A DNA stretch of 64,000 nt, from NCBI GenBank assembly GCA_963743325.1, contig CAVUOZ010000006.1, forward strand, positions 1 to 64,000, read 5' to 3'. A model generated the notes under the pieces. That model searched no databases. It was not told the origin of the DNA and worked only from the letters and a program-made list of their open reading frames with translations. This DNA comes from DATFVA01 sp963743325 (GTDB taxonomy: Bacteria; Bacteroidota; Ignavibacteria; Ignavibacteriales; Ignavibacteriaceae). A program made the translations under genes and the position numbers. This document shows positions 43,898 through 53,488 of the stretch, piece by piece (the first letter of the stretch is position 1; the number at the start of each line of letters is the position of its first letter).

Positions 43898-46276
43898 ATG
43901 CCCCTCTTTGAAAATAAATATGGATATTTCTCAGATGATGGAAATGAGTATATAATTACTACTCCCCAAACTCCAAAACCGTGGATCAATGTGATCTCCA
44001 ACGGCGAATATGGTTTGGTAATCTCCCAAGCCGGCGGAGGATTTAGTTGGCTCACGCATTCGGAATTGAATCGTTTGAATAGATGGCATCAAGACCTTGT
44101 TCAAGATAATTGGGGTAAATATATTTATATAAAGGATAATACTACAGGTGATATTTGGAGCCCTACCTGGCAGCCGGTTAAAAAAGATCTTGATTCCTTT
44201 AAGTGCAGACACGGGATAGGTTATACAATCTTTGAGACTATTTACCACAAAATTAAAATTGAATTGATTTTATTCGTCCCTTTTGAAGAAAGTATCGAAA
44301 TATGGGATTTAAAGATTTATAATTTGAGAGAACAGAGTGTTGATTTATCACTCTTCACTTATTTTGAATGGTGTCTCGGTTCGTCTATGGATCATCACCG
44401 CGAGTTTCATAAATGTTTCATTGATGTACAATTTGATCGAGAATGTAATGGACTATTAGCTCGAAAACGAATTTGGGAAATTCCTACAGGGGATAGAGGA
44501 TATTGGAATACAGAATATCCATATACTGGATTTTTATCGAATAATAAAAAAGTTTCCGCTTACGATAGTGATAAATGTTCCTTTCTCGGACAATATGGTT
44601 CCCTTCAAAAACCCATTAGTTTGATGGAAGGCAAACTTTCACAATCTACCGGTATGTGGGGAGATCCTGTTGCCTGCTTAAATAATCATATCAAGATTAA
44701 AAATAAATCTTCTTTCAGAATAGTTTATACTGCCGGATTAAAAAAAAATAGAGCTGAGATAGTCTCATCGATTCAAAAATTTAAAAATTTAAAAAATGTC
44801 GATGCCGCCTTTTTAGAAATCAAAGATAAATGGAAAACAATGCTTGGAAACCTTGAGATTGAAACTCCTGATAAAGCTATGAACTTGATGGTTAATACAT
44901 GGCTTCCATACCAGGCTATATCCGGAAGACTATGGGGAAGGACAGCATATTATCAACAAAGTGGTGCATACGGATTTAGAGATCAACTGCAGGATAGCCT
45001 GATATTCTTAACAATTGATCCCAAAGAAACAAAGAAACAAATCCAGCTTCATGCACGTCATCAATTTTTTGATGGAACGGTCCTCCATTGGTGGCATCCT
45101 ATAACCGAACTCGGTTTAGCAACAAAAATGACTGATGATTTGCTATGGCTTCCTTTCCTTGTCATTGAGTATATCAAGGAATCAGCAGACTACGAATTTC
45201 TAAATGAATTAGAACCATATTATGACTTGAAAAATGAAACAGGGACAATATTTGAACATTGTGTTAAGGCAATTGATAAGGTACTATCACGATTTACCGA
45301 ACGAGGTTTGCCCCTTATCGGAGCAGGTGATTGGAATGACGGAATTAGTGCGGCCGGACTTGAGATGAAAGGAGAGTCGATTTGGTTGACGGAATTTATG
45401 TATTTAATCCTGACCAAATTCTCAAAGATTGCTAAAAAATTAAATCAAGATTATTATTCCGAAAAATATGAATTAGCTGGAGAGAAACTTCAGATTTCTT
45501 TCAATAAAATTGCGTGGGATGGAGAGTGGTATTTTCGTGGAACAAAAGATGATGGAGAAAAATTTGGGAGTGCTAAAAATTCTGAAGGACAAATATATCT
45601 TAACCCTCAGGTATGGGCGGTAATAAGTAATATAGCACCTAAAGAGAAACAAATAAAAGCAATAAATTCTGTTGAAAAAATACTGTTAAAGAAAAATGGT
45701 TGCTTGTTGTTGTATCCTGCATATTATAACCCGGACAAATTTATTGGTTATTTAACACGCTATGCTCCCGGAAGGAGAGAGAATGGAGGAGTGTATACTC
45801 ATGCATCAACATGGGCCATAATAGCGCTCTGTAAACTCGATAGGGACGCGATTGCATATGATGTCTTCAAAAGATTATGTCCTATATATAATTCTCAGCA
45901 TCCAGATGTTTATGAAGTCGAACCATATGTGACACCCGGAAATATTGACGGACCTGATTCAAAATTTTATGGGAGAGGCGGATGGACATGGTATACAGGT
46001 TCAGCTACATGGTATCAAAAAGTTATCGTTGAATGGATCCTTGGAATACGAGCTTGCGAAGAGGGATTATTGATTGATCCGCATATTCCATTAAAATGGG
46101 ATAAGTTTAAAATAAGAAGACTATTCAGGGGAACTATCTACCTAATCCAATTTAATGTACCAGAGGATTCCAAAGGAATAGTTGATTTAATAAATGTCGA
46201 TGGTGATAAAATACAGGGAAATATTATCACTCCATTAAATAAAGCAATATGTGAGGTAGAGGTAATAATTCGTTAA
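43898..46276 (+). CDS. GH94 family glycoside phosphorylase
   Basis: GH94 enzymes split beta-linked gluco-oligosaccharides with phosphate, giving a sugar-1-phosphate. The protein begins KYGYFSDDGNEYIITTP, has GGGFSWLTHSELNRLNRWHQ, YIYIKDNTTGDIWSP, RTAYYQQSGAYGFRDQLQDS, FDGTVLHWWHP and the catalytic motif GAGDWNDGI with Asp481 (WND). No signal peptide is present, so it acts in the cytoplasm after import. At 792 aa it has the length of cellobiose-phosphorylase-like members rather than the longer 1,2-beta-oligoglucan phosphorylases. Specificity (cellobiose, laminaribiose, sophoro-oligosaccharide) cannot be read from motifs. It follows the PorV-like gene by 27 bases. Confidence 0.88.
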   Translation: MPLFENKYGYFSDDGNEYIITTPQTPKPWINVISNGEYGLVISQAGGGFSWLTHSELNRLNRWHQDLVQDNWGKYIYIKDNTTGDIWSPTWQPVKKDLDSFKCRHGIGYTIFETIYHKIKIELILFVPFEESIEIWDLKIYNLREQSVDLSLFTYFEWCLGSSMDHHREFHKCFIDVQFDRECNGLLARKRIWEIPTGDRGYWNTEYPYTGFLSNNKKVSAYDSDKCSFLGQYGSLQKPISLMEGKLSQSTGMWGDPVACLNNHIKIKNKSSFRIVYTAGLKKNRAEIVSSIQKFKNLKNVDAAFLEIKDKWKTMLGNLEIETPDKAMNLMVNTWLPYQAISGRLWGRTAYYQQSGAYGFRDQLQDSLIFLTIDPKETKKQIQLHARHQFFDGTVLHWWHPITELGLATKMTDDLLWLPFLVIEYIKESADYEFLNELEPYYDLKNETGTIFEHCVKAIDKVLSRFTERGLPLIGAGDWNDGISAAGLEMKGESIWLTEFMYLILTKFSKIAKKLNQDYYSEKYELAGEKLQISFNKIAWDGEWYFRGTKDDGEKFGSAKNSEGQIYLNPQVWAVISNIAPKEKQIKAINSVEKILLKKNGCLLLYPAYYNPDKFIGYLTRYAPGRRENGGVYTHASTWAIIALCKLDRDAIAYDVFKRLCPIYNSQHPDVYEVEPYVTPGNIDGPDSKFYGRGGWTWYTGSATWYQKVIVEWILGIRACEEGLLIDPHIPLKWDKFKIRRLFRGTIYLIQFNVPEDSKGIVDLINVDGDKIQGNIITPLNKAICEVEVIIR

Positions 46277-46438
46277 TAATAATCTGATTTTTAATTTAAT
46301 TACAAAGAACAATAAGCTTACTTTATAAGAGAATTAGTGTCAATAAACAAATTATTTGATTTTGACTTCATTATTTGATTTAAAGAATTTCGTTTAATCT
46401 CTATTATCGGGTAAATTTCCCAACAGTTAGAATCAATT

Positions 46439-46645
46439 ATGCAATATTTGAATTTCATAAAAATGCCTGGTAAAAAATCTCTAAATGGAACGTGGAATTA
46501 TATTGAAGATCAAAATGATAAATACGGAATAAACTTCATTATGAATATATCCGCGGCTTCGGATAAATTCAAATCAATTGATAGTCCATCGAACTTGGAA
46601 TCAGGTGGATTACAAAATTATAATGGTAGTGTTGGGTATTCATAA
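46439..46645 (+). pseudogene. N-terminal remnant of a GH2 enzyme
   Basis: The frame encodes KKSLNGTWNYIEDQNDKYGI, IDSPSNLESGGLQNYNGSVG and stops. GH2 enzymes start with 'SLnG.W.f..d....g' followed by 'i.vPsnwe..gl..ysG.vwY.r.f'. The same pattern is seen in the intact GH2 gene at 59331 (SLNGSWNYATDAEDKLTYGQ, NWEHAGLHNFSGSIWFAR). Only about 68 codons survive. It appears to be a truncated duplicate or relic. The surrounding 46277-46764 holds no other recognisable coding sequence. Confidence 0.6.
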
Positions 46646-46764
46646 TTTGAGAGTTGGACGAAATAAAAATCGTCGTCATGCCTATCGATATTAATAAAAG
46701 CAATAGTCTTTTTGTTTAGGAATTTGAAATTACATAAAAAAAATAATTAGAATGGAGTAAGTAT

Positions 46765-49170
46765 ATGAAAAAGACAATAACTTACATTTTGTTTTCTTTT
46801 CTGTTATTTACTTTAAAAGTAAATGCCCAGAGTCCTTATCTATTCTTCAGTGACAGTCCTGATAACACTTTTTACGACTGGAGCTGGGGATTTGTTAATT
46901 CCCCAAGTTTATTAGAGCGGGTAGGTGAAAAATTTCCTGTAGATACAGCACATCATTATTCGGGAATAAATAGTTTAAAACTCCACTGGACTTCGATCTC
47001 CACCGGAGATTGGGGGATCGCCTGTGCAGCAATTGGAACGCCATGGCCGACTTGGGATGTAACAATTATGGACTCGGTTCAATTGTGGGTATATACCGAA
47101 CAGCCCGTTGATCATTTGAAATTACCTGTAATGTATCTTGAAGACAATAACAATCATAAATCGATTCATTTGAAAATTTCTGATTATTCCTCAGATATTC
47201 CCGCAAATATTTGGACTAAAGTATCCTTACCAATTGATGTTTTCATTAATGGCTCAAGCGGTGTTGATTTTACCATAATCAAAACAATATTCTTTGGCCA
47301 GGATGAAGCTGATGGGGAGGAGCATACATTTTCCCTTGATGAAATTAGGATAATTTCAAATGGAACTGCAAGTGATACCATTCCGCCAGCTTCTCCCGTA
47401 GGTTTATCTGCAGAAGGATTCGACAGACATATAGATTTAAAATGGACATTAAATACTGAACCAGATGTAGCGGGTTATAATATTTTTAAGCAGCAGGGAA
47501 CCGATTTTGTAATTATAGGCGTAGCTTCCAGGGATGATAGATATTATACGGATTTTATTGGACAAAGCGGCGTCACCGGTACTTATAAGATAACTGCATT
47601 TGATAATAATCAGAATGAATCCGGATTTTCGGGAATGGCAAGTTCTTCAACGCAAGAATTAAGTGATGATGAACTTCTTGATATGGTCGAAGAAGCAACC
47701 TTTAGATTTTTTTGGGATTATGCCCATCCTTATTCAGGGTTAGCAAGAGAAAGAACTGGTTCAGGTAATACTGTAACCACCGGTGGATCAGGTTTTGGAA
47801 TTATGGCTATACTTGTGGGAATTGAAAGAGGATTTATAACCAGGGAACAGGGAGCCCAAAGAATGCTTCAAATATTAAATTTTCTTTCTACTGAGGCTGA
47901 CAGGTTTCATGGTGCCTTGCCTCATTGGTTAGATGGTGAAACTGGTCACATAATTCCATTCAGCCAGTATGATGACGGTGGTGATCTTGTGGAAACTGCT
48001 TTTATGATGCAAGGTCTCCTTGCTGCTAAACAATATTTCGACCAAAATAATACAACAGAAAATGTTATCAGAATTTATATTAATGGTTTGTGGGAGGCCG
48101 TGGAATGGAGCTGGTATAGGAAAGATCCACCGACTAATTATCTTTACTGGCATTGGTCACCCAATTATGGCTGGACTATGAATTTTCCACTAATTGGCTG
48201 GAATGAAACTATGATAACATACTTGTTAGCAATAGCATCACCGACTTACAGTATTCCCTCAAATTTATATTATGATGGCTGGGCAAGCAGTTCAAACTAT
48301 ACTAACGGCAATTCGTTTTATGGTATACCTTTGGAGGTAGGATGGGATTTCGGTGGTCCCTTATTTTTCGCTCATTATTCTTTTTTGGGATTTGATGCAA
48401 GAAGTAAAAAAGATAGCTTCACAAACTACTTTATAAATAATTATCACCATACCTTAATTAATCGAGCCTACTGCATCGATAATCCTGGCGGCCACACAGG
48501 TTATTCAAGTTCTCTTTGGGGATTAACATCCTCAGATGATCCTTATGGATATAGTGCTCATTCTCCTTTTAATGGCGATAATGGAACTATAACCCCAACA
48601 GCAGCACTTTCCTCAATGCCATACACGCCGGTTGAATCTATGGAAGTTCTTAAAAATCTCTATAGAAATTACGGAGATCATATTTGGGGAATTTACGGGT
48701 TTAAGGATGCAATGAATTTAGAGCAAAATTGGTACGCATCAAGTTATTTAGCTATAGATCAAGGTCCAATTATCGTCATGATTGAGAATGCGCGGACACA
48801 ATTATTATGGAACAAATTTATGGCGAATCCTGAAATTCAGCCTATGCTTGATGCAATTGGTTTTGTACCTGATTATACTGACGTAAAAATTAAATCCGAA
48901 ATGCCGGAGCAATATTTATTAAAGAACAATTATCCTAATCCGTTTAACCCGGGCACAACTATCGAATTTCAAATCGCTAAAACCGGATTCGTTACTCTAA
49001 AAATATATGATGTTTTGGGAAACGAAGTTAAAACTCTTGTCAGTGAAGAAAAAAAACCGGGAGACTATACAATAAAATTTGATGCAGGCTCACTTTCAAG
49101 CGGAATATATTTTTATGTACTGAAAGCAGGCAGACAAATATTTTCCAAGAAGATGTGCCTGATTAAATAA
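46765..49170 (+). CDS. secreted GH144-type enzyme (endo/exo-beta-1,2-glucanase family) with T9SS sorting domain
   Basis: A GGAGTAAG site precedes the ATG. After the signal peptide (MKKTITYILFSFLLFTLKVNAQ), residues about 22-205 form a carbohydrate-binding-like beta-sandwich and about 206-300 an FN3 domain (GLSAEGFDRHIDLKWTLNTE). The catalytic (alpha/alpha)6 domain at about 300-700 has motifs FRFFWDYAHPYSGLARERTG, GIMAILVGIERGFITREQG, HWLDGETG, DDGGDLVETAFMMQGLLAA, LIGWNETMITYLLAIASP, NNGTITPTAALSSMPYTP-like text and DQGPIIVMIENARTQLLW, typical of the 'glucoamylase family' now GH144. The C-terminus is a type IX sorting domain (NNYPNPFNPGTTIEFQ...SGIYFYVLKAG). GH144 members hydrolyse beta-1,2-glucan. 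Extracellular. Confidence 0.85.
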   Translation: MKKTITYILFSFLLFTLKVNAQSPYLFFSDSPDNTFYDWSWGFVNSPSLLERVGEKFPVDTAHHYSGINSLKLHWTSISTGDWGIACAAIGTPWPTWDVTIMDSVQLWVYTEQPVDHLKLPVMYLEDNNNHKSIHLKISDYSSDIPANIWTKVSLPIDVFINGSSGVDFTIIKTIFFGQDEADGEEHTFSLDEIRIISNGTASDTIPPASPVGLSAEGFDRHIDLKWTLNTEPDVAGYNIFKQQGTDFVIIGVASRDDRYYTDFIGQSGVTGTYKITAFDNNQNESGFSGMASSSTQELSDDELLDMVEEATFRFFWDYAHPYSGLARERTGSGNTVTTGGSGFGIMAILVGIERGFITREQGAQRMLQILNFLSTEADRFHGALPHWLDGETGHIIPFSQYDDGGDLVETAFMMQGLLAAKQYFDQNNTTENVIRIYINGLWEAVEWSWYRKDPPTNYLYWHWSPNYGWTMNFPLIGWNETMITYLLAIASPTYSIPSNLYYDGWASSSNYTNGNSFYGIPLEVGWDFGGPLFFAHYSFLGFDARSKKDSFTNYFINNYHHTLINRAYCIDNPGGHTGYSSSLWGLTSSDDPYGYSAHSPFNGDNGTITPTAALSSMPYTPVESMEVLKNLYRNYGDHIWGIYGFKDAMNLEQNWYASSYLAIDQGPIIVMIENARTQLLWNKFMANPEIQPMLDAIGFVPDYTDVKIKSEMPEQYLLKNNYPNPFNPGTTIEFQIAKTGFVTLKIYDVLGNEVKTLVSEEKKPGDYTIKFDAGSLSSGIYFYVLKAGRQIFSKKMCLIK

Positions 49171-49237
49171 GTGTATTAAATCAAAGTCGATATCGAAGTT
49201 TTTAATTGTTAAAAAATTTATTCAGACAAAAATTTTG

Positions 49238-49755
49238 ATGAATAAAATTTATTTTTCCAGAAAGCTGACTTTTCTAATTTTATTGTTTGGGGGTTTTTCC
49301 ATATTACAGCAGCAAATGAATATCCTCTGGAATTCCATAAATCTCAGGAAGATCTTTTTTATTTAAAATCAAACAATGAACAATTAGTTTTGCAATATTG
49401 TAAGACTATCCAGGATAATTTTTCCGGTGAAACTTTGCTGATTCCCGCAATGCAGGATAATTCTTACCAGACATTTAATAATGCAGTTACGGCCATGGTG
49501 TTTATATTGTCTGGAGGAAAGGGGAGGGCAGAAAGTTATTCAGTCAAAAAACCGCAGCTGGTTGAGATAATTATTTACGATATTCTCGGTAATCAGATCA
49601 GGACATTATTTAATGGATTTGCTTTACCGGGTTTAAACAGGATCCGGTGGAATGGTGAAAATAATATGGCTCAGAATGTTAACTCAGACGTATACATATA
49701 CAGAATTATTTCCAGTGAATCAGTCCTGAGCGGCAAAATAGTGTTAAATAAATGA
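49238..49755 (+). pseudogene. small secreted T9SS-type protein, frameshifted
   Basis: ATG 49238 starts a signal-peptide-like sequence (MNKIYFSRKLTFLILLFGGF). Near 49292-49299 (GGTTTTTCC) the frame breaks, and another frame continues with AANEYPLEFHKSQEDLFYLK and NFSGETLLIPAMQDNSY, ending in a degenerate sorting domain (EIIIYDILGNQIRTLFNGFA...VYIYRI...GKIVLNK) that stops at 49755. The usual QNYPNPFNP is missing. It looks like a decayed secreted gene between the two GH144 genes. No catalytic motif is seen. Confidence 0.55.
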
Positions 49756-49840
49756 ACCTTTCCTGCCGGAATTTTTCCTGGTGAGACAATGCTGCCGGAA
49801 TAGAATTAAATAATAATATTATTAATTATTCAGGTTACAT

Positions 49841-51196
49841 ATGAAAAAGTCCCTTTTGATTTTCTTTCTTTTGTTTACTCATTCTGCATTCTCACAGTAT
49901 GTTCCGACAAAGGAAGAAAATGCGTTTCTTGATACGCTGCAGTACAAATCCTTTCTTTTTTTTATGAACGAAATTAATCCTGAAAATGGTCTTGTAAAAG
50001 ACCGCACTACAGAGGAATCAGCCTCATCAATTGCTGCGGTCGGGTGGGGGGTTGCAGCCTGGGCTATCGGTGCTGAGCACAACTGGATCACCAGGGAGAA
50101 AGCTGCAGAGCTTACATTGGATCTTGTCAGATTTTTGAATAATTCCGAACAAAGTGCAAAACCGGATGCTACCGGTTACAATGGCTTCTATTATCATTTT
50201 CTTAACATGAAAACAGGAAAGCGTGAATGGAATTCTGAGCTTTCGACGATTGATACTGCATTTCTCCTGGCAGGAATACGATTTGCAACCCAGTATTATC
50301 ATCGTGACAATGAGGCAGAAAAGGAAATCCGTGAACTTGGTGATAAACTTACAAACAGGGTAAACTGGGACTGGACTATTATTGGAAAATCAAAAAATAA
50401 GGGTTATGAAGGATTAATTGTAATGGCATACAATCCGGATGACGGTTTGGGTGATTTCGGCTGGTTCGGTTATACTGAAGCTCTTTATTTGTATGTGCTG
50501 GCTGCAGGGACAAATCTCAGCAGCCCTATGAAAGCATATGAAGCCTGGCTTTCAGAATATGATTGGAAGGAACCTTATGAAGGACTTGCTCACGTAATTT
50601 TTCCGCCGCTATTCGGACACCAGTATTCTCATATGTTCATCGATTTCAGAGGCTTGGCTGATAAATATATGAGAGAAAAGGGAATCGATTATTTTGAAAA
50701 TTCAAGAAGAGCGACATTGTCCAATTGGAATTATTGTATCCAGAATCCTGGAGGGTGGACTGGTTATGATTCTCTGACCTGGGGGATAAGTGCATGTGAC
50801 GGTCCCGGAGATTTTGAGAGCGATAGAAAAAGATTTTACGGATACGCCGGACGAGGCGCCAGCGGACCTGATGATGTTGTTGCAGATGACGGGACCATTA
50901 CACCCGAAGCTGCAAGCGGATCAATACCTTTCGCACCGGAAATCTGTATCCCTGCGCTGAAGAATATGTATGATAAATATGGCGATAAAGGATTATGGGG
51001 TAAGTACGGATTAAAAGATGCTTTTAATCTTACAGTTAACTGGTACGATAAAGATTATTTAGGGCTTGATGAAGGACCCATTGTAATTATGATTGAAAAC
51101 TACAGAACCGGACTGATCTGGAAATTTTCTATGAAAGATCCGGTAATAATAAGAGGACTTGAAAGATTGGGATTTGCAAAAACAGAAAATAAGTGA
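49841..51196 (+). CDS. GH144-type enzyme, single domain, exported
   Basis: The signal peptide is MKKSLLIFFLLFTHSAFSQ. The whole remainder (about 430 aa) is one (alpha/alpha)6 domain with the family motifs FLFFMNEINPENGLVKDRTT, AVGWGVAAWAIGAEHNWITR, DTAFLLAGIRFATQYY, DFGWFGYTEALYLYVLAAGT, IFPPLFGHQYSHMFIDFRGL, CIQNPGGWTGYDSLTWGISA, DDGTITPEAASGSIPFAPE and DEGPIVIMIENYRTGLIW. It is a diverged paralog of the enzyme at 46765, without accessory domains or sorting domain, so it is probably periplasmic. GH144 includes endo-acting beta-1,2-glucanases and an exo-acting sophorose-releasing type; one of each in this locus would make sense. The stop is 37 bases before the GH3 ATG. Confidence 0.87.
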   Translation: MKKSLLIFFLLFTHSAFSQYVPTKEENAFLDTLQYKSFLFFMNEINPENGLVKDRTTEESASSIAAVGWGVAAWAIGAEHNWITREKAAELTLDLVRFLNNSEQSAKPDATGYNGFYYHFLNMKTGKREWNSELSTIDTAFLLAGIRFATQYYHRDNEAEKEIRELGDKLTNRVNWDWTIIGKSKNKGYEGLIVMAYNPDDGLGDFGWFGYTEALYLYVLAAGTNLSSPMKAYEAWLSEYDWKEPYEGLAHVIFPPLFGHQYSHMFIDFRGLADKYMREKGIDYFENSRRATLSNWNYCIQNPGGWTGYDSLTWGISACDGPGDFESDRKRFYGYAGRGASGPDDVVADDGTITPEAASGSIPFAPEICIPALKNMYDKYGDKGLWGKYGLKDAFNLTVNWYDKDYLGLDEGPIVIMIENYRTGLIWKFSMKDPVIIRGLERLGFAKTENK

Positions 51197-51233
51197 GCAT
51201 AAACTCCATCGCGCAACACAGGAATATGACCTT

Positions 51234-53447
51234 ATGCTAAGCAAAAAATTATTGTTACTATTGCTGATTTTTCTTTCCCCCGGTATTTCATTGGTGCTCT
51301 TCGGTCAGGAAAGTTATGAACCGAAAATTGATTCAATTTTATCGGGGATGCCACTTGACGAAAAAATCGGGCAGCTAGTTCAGGCTGTTGGTATGGATTC
51401 AGGTGTGGAAGATCATATTCGGAAAGGTGAGGTAGGTTCTATATTAATAGGAATGCCAGGACCTGAGGAATGTAACAGAATCCAAAAAATTGCGATAGAT
51501 GAAACAAGGTGTGGTATTCCCCTCCTTTTTGCAAATGATATTATCCATGGTTTTCATACGATTTTTCCAATTCCTCTTGCAGAGGCATCAAGCTGGAATC
51601 CCGGTCTTGTGAAAGAAGCCTGCAGTATTGCGGCATTTGAATCGGCAGCGGAGGGGACCAGATGGACATATGCCCCGATGGTTGATATTGCCCGTGATCC
51701 AAGATGGGGAAGGATTATGGAAGGTTCGGGTGAAGACCCTTATTTAGGTAGTGTTTTTTCTTCAGCAAGAGTGGAAGGTTTCCAGGGCAGTAATTTAAAA
51801 AATAAAACCAAAATTGCAGCCTGTTCAAAACATTATGCAGCATATGGAGGGGCTGAAGGAGGCCGGGACTATAACACCGTAGATATCTCTGAAAGAACTT
51901 TACGTGAGGTTTATCTTCCCCCGTTTCATTCTGCAGTCAATACTCGCGTTGCCTCCATAATGAGCGCTTTTAATGATCTGAATGGTATTCCTGCATCATC
52001 AAATTATTTTACACTGACTCAGGTTTTGAGAAATGAATGGAAATGGGATGGAGTTGTGATCAGCGATTATAATTCTATCGGAGAAACAATTCATCATCGT
52101 TTTGCTAAGGATAAAAAAGAGGCGGCTTTAAAGAGCTTTACAGCAGGAGTAGATATTGATATGGCAGGCGATACTATTGTCGGGAACATTTACAGTCCAA
52201 ACCTGAAGAAGTTAGTTGAAGAAGGGAAAATATCCGAAAAACAGATCGATAAGTCCGTCAGAAATGTTCTCAGAATGAAATTCAGGCTCGGCTTATTTGA
52301 GAATCCCTATACAGATATTGAATACTTCAGAAAAAATAATTTAAGCAAAAGTTATAAAGACAGTATTGCACTCCGATTGGCAAAGGAATCGATTGTCCTG
52401 TTAAAAAATGAAAATAACCTCCTTCCTCTCAGAAAGAATATTAAAAAAATTGCATTAATTGGTCCTTTAGCAGATAATAATGAAGATCCTACGGGCGTTT
52501 GGGCCGGTGCCGGCAAACCTGAGGATGTGGTCACGGTATTGCAGGGATTTAAAAATTTATTGCAAGGCAATACCGAAATAAATTTTATCAGAGGATGCGG
52601 TTTTAATGATAGGGATTCTTCTGAGTTCAATGCTGCAATTGAAGCAGCCGAAAATTCAGATATAGTAGTTATGGTTTTAGGCGAGCAGAAAGAAATGAGC
52701 GGGGAAGCTACAAGCAAAACCAATCTCGATCTCCCGGCAATACAGGAAAATCTTTTAAAAAAAATATTCGCAGCGCAAAAACCGGTTGTTGTTGTGTTAA
52801 TGAATGGAAGACCTATAACTATTAACTGGATATCCGAATACATACCTGCAGTTGTTGAAGCTTGGTATCCCGGTAACCAGGCGGGGAATGCAATTGCACA
52901 GGTTTTATTTGGTGAGTATAATCCCTCCGGTAAACTTACTGTCACTTTCCCCCGTTCAACCGGACAGATCCCGATTTATTATTATCAAAAAAGCACGGGA
53001 CGCCCGTTCAATGAAAATGATAAGTATACTTCTAAATATCTGGATTCACCGAATACACCGCTTTATCCTTTTGGTTTCGGACTAAGCTATTCATCATTCA
53101 GATATAGTGACATTAAAGTCTCCAAAAACAAAATAAAAAAGGCGGATTCAACCACTGTTTCAGTAAACGTTACAAATACGGGGAGATTTCCCGGAGAAGA
53201 GGTAGTACAATTATATATCAGGGATGAATTTGCCAGCATTACCAGACCAATAAAGGAACTGAAAGGATTTCAAAAAATAAAACTTGTTCCCGGTGAGACT
53301 AAAAATGTGAAGTTCGATATAACTCCCGCGATGTTGTCTTTTCCCGATAAAGATTTTAAGCCGGTTGTTGAACCGGGAAAATTTACATTGATGGTAGGCG
53401 GGAGTTCAGATGAATTAATATCTTCTTCATTTGATATAATTGAGTAG
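51234..53447 (+). CDS. bglX: GH3 family beta-glucosidase, BglX type, exported
   Basis: ATG 51234 gives a signal peptide (MLSKKLLLLLLIFLSPGISL...FGQ); earlier in-frame starts overlap the GH144 gene and lack a signal. The domain order is that of BglX: TIM barrel (MPLDEKIGQLVQ, RWGRIMEGSGEDPYLGS, CSKHYAAYGGAEGGRDYNT), nucleophile Asp278 in VISDYNSIGE, the alpha/beta sandwich (KESIVLLKNENNLLPLRKN, MVLGEQKEMSGEA) and a C-terminal FN3-like domain (YPFGFGLSYSSFRYSD...VTNTGRFPGEEVVQLYI). It would remove terminal glucose from beta-gluco-oligosaccharides in the periplasm. 737 aa, intact. Confidence 0.93.
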   Translation: MLSKKLLLLLLIFLSPGISLVLFGQESYEPKIDSILSGMPLDEKIGQLVQAVGMDSGVEDHIRKGEVGSILIGMPGPEECNRIQKIAIDETRCGIPLLFANDIIHGFHTIFPIPLAEASSWNPGLVKEACSIAAFESAAEGTRWTYAPMVDIARDPRWGRIMEGSGEDPYLGSVFSSARVEGFQGSNLKNKTKIAACSKHYAAYGGAEGGRDYNTVDISERTLREVYLPPFHSAVNTRVASIMSAFNDLNGIPASSNYFTLTQVLRNEWKWDGVVISDYNSIGETIHHRFAKDKKEAALKSFTAGVDIDMAGDTIVGNIYSPNLKKLVEEGKISEKQIDKSVRNVLRMKFRLGLFENPYTDIEYFRKNNLSKSYKDSIALRLAKESIVLLKNENNLLPLRKNIKKIALIGPLADNNEDPTGVWAGAGKPEDVVTVLQGFKNLLQGNTEINFIRGCGFNDRDSSEFNAAIEAAENSDIVVMVLGEQKEMSGEATSKTNLDLPAIQENLLKKIFAAQKPVVVVLMNGRPITINWISEYIPAVVEAWYPGNQAGNAIAQVLFGEYNPSGKLTVTFPRSTGQIPIYYYQKSTGRPFNENDKYTSKYLDSPNTPLYPFGFGLSYSSFRYSDIKVSKNKIKKADSTTVSVNVTNTGRFPGEEVVQLYIRDEFASITRPIKELKGFQKIKLVPGETKNVKFDITPAMLSFPDKDFKPVVEPGKFTLMVGGSSDELISSSFDIIE

Positions 53448-53488
53448 CGCCGCATATAAAAACTTAAATCATTGCCGGAGTTTGGAAA

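Noticed and set aside
43898..46276. Assignment of GH94 as 1,2-beta-oligoglucan phosphorylase
   Set aside because: Context suggests it, but at 792 aa it is shorter than the known enzymes of that specificity, so only the family is given.
52352..52945. Minus-strand frame of 197 codons
   Set aside because: It lies wholly inside the intact GH3 gene in antisense and has no recognisable motif or ribosome binding site.
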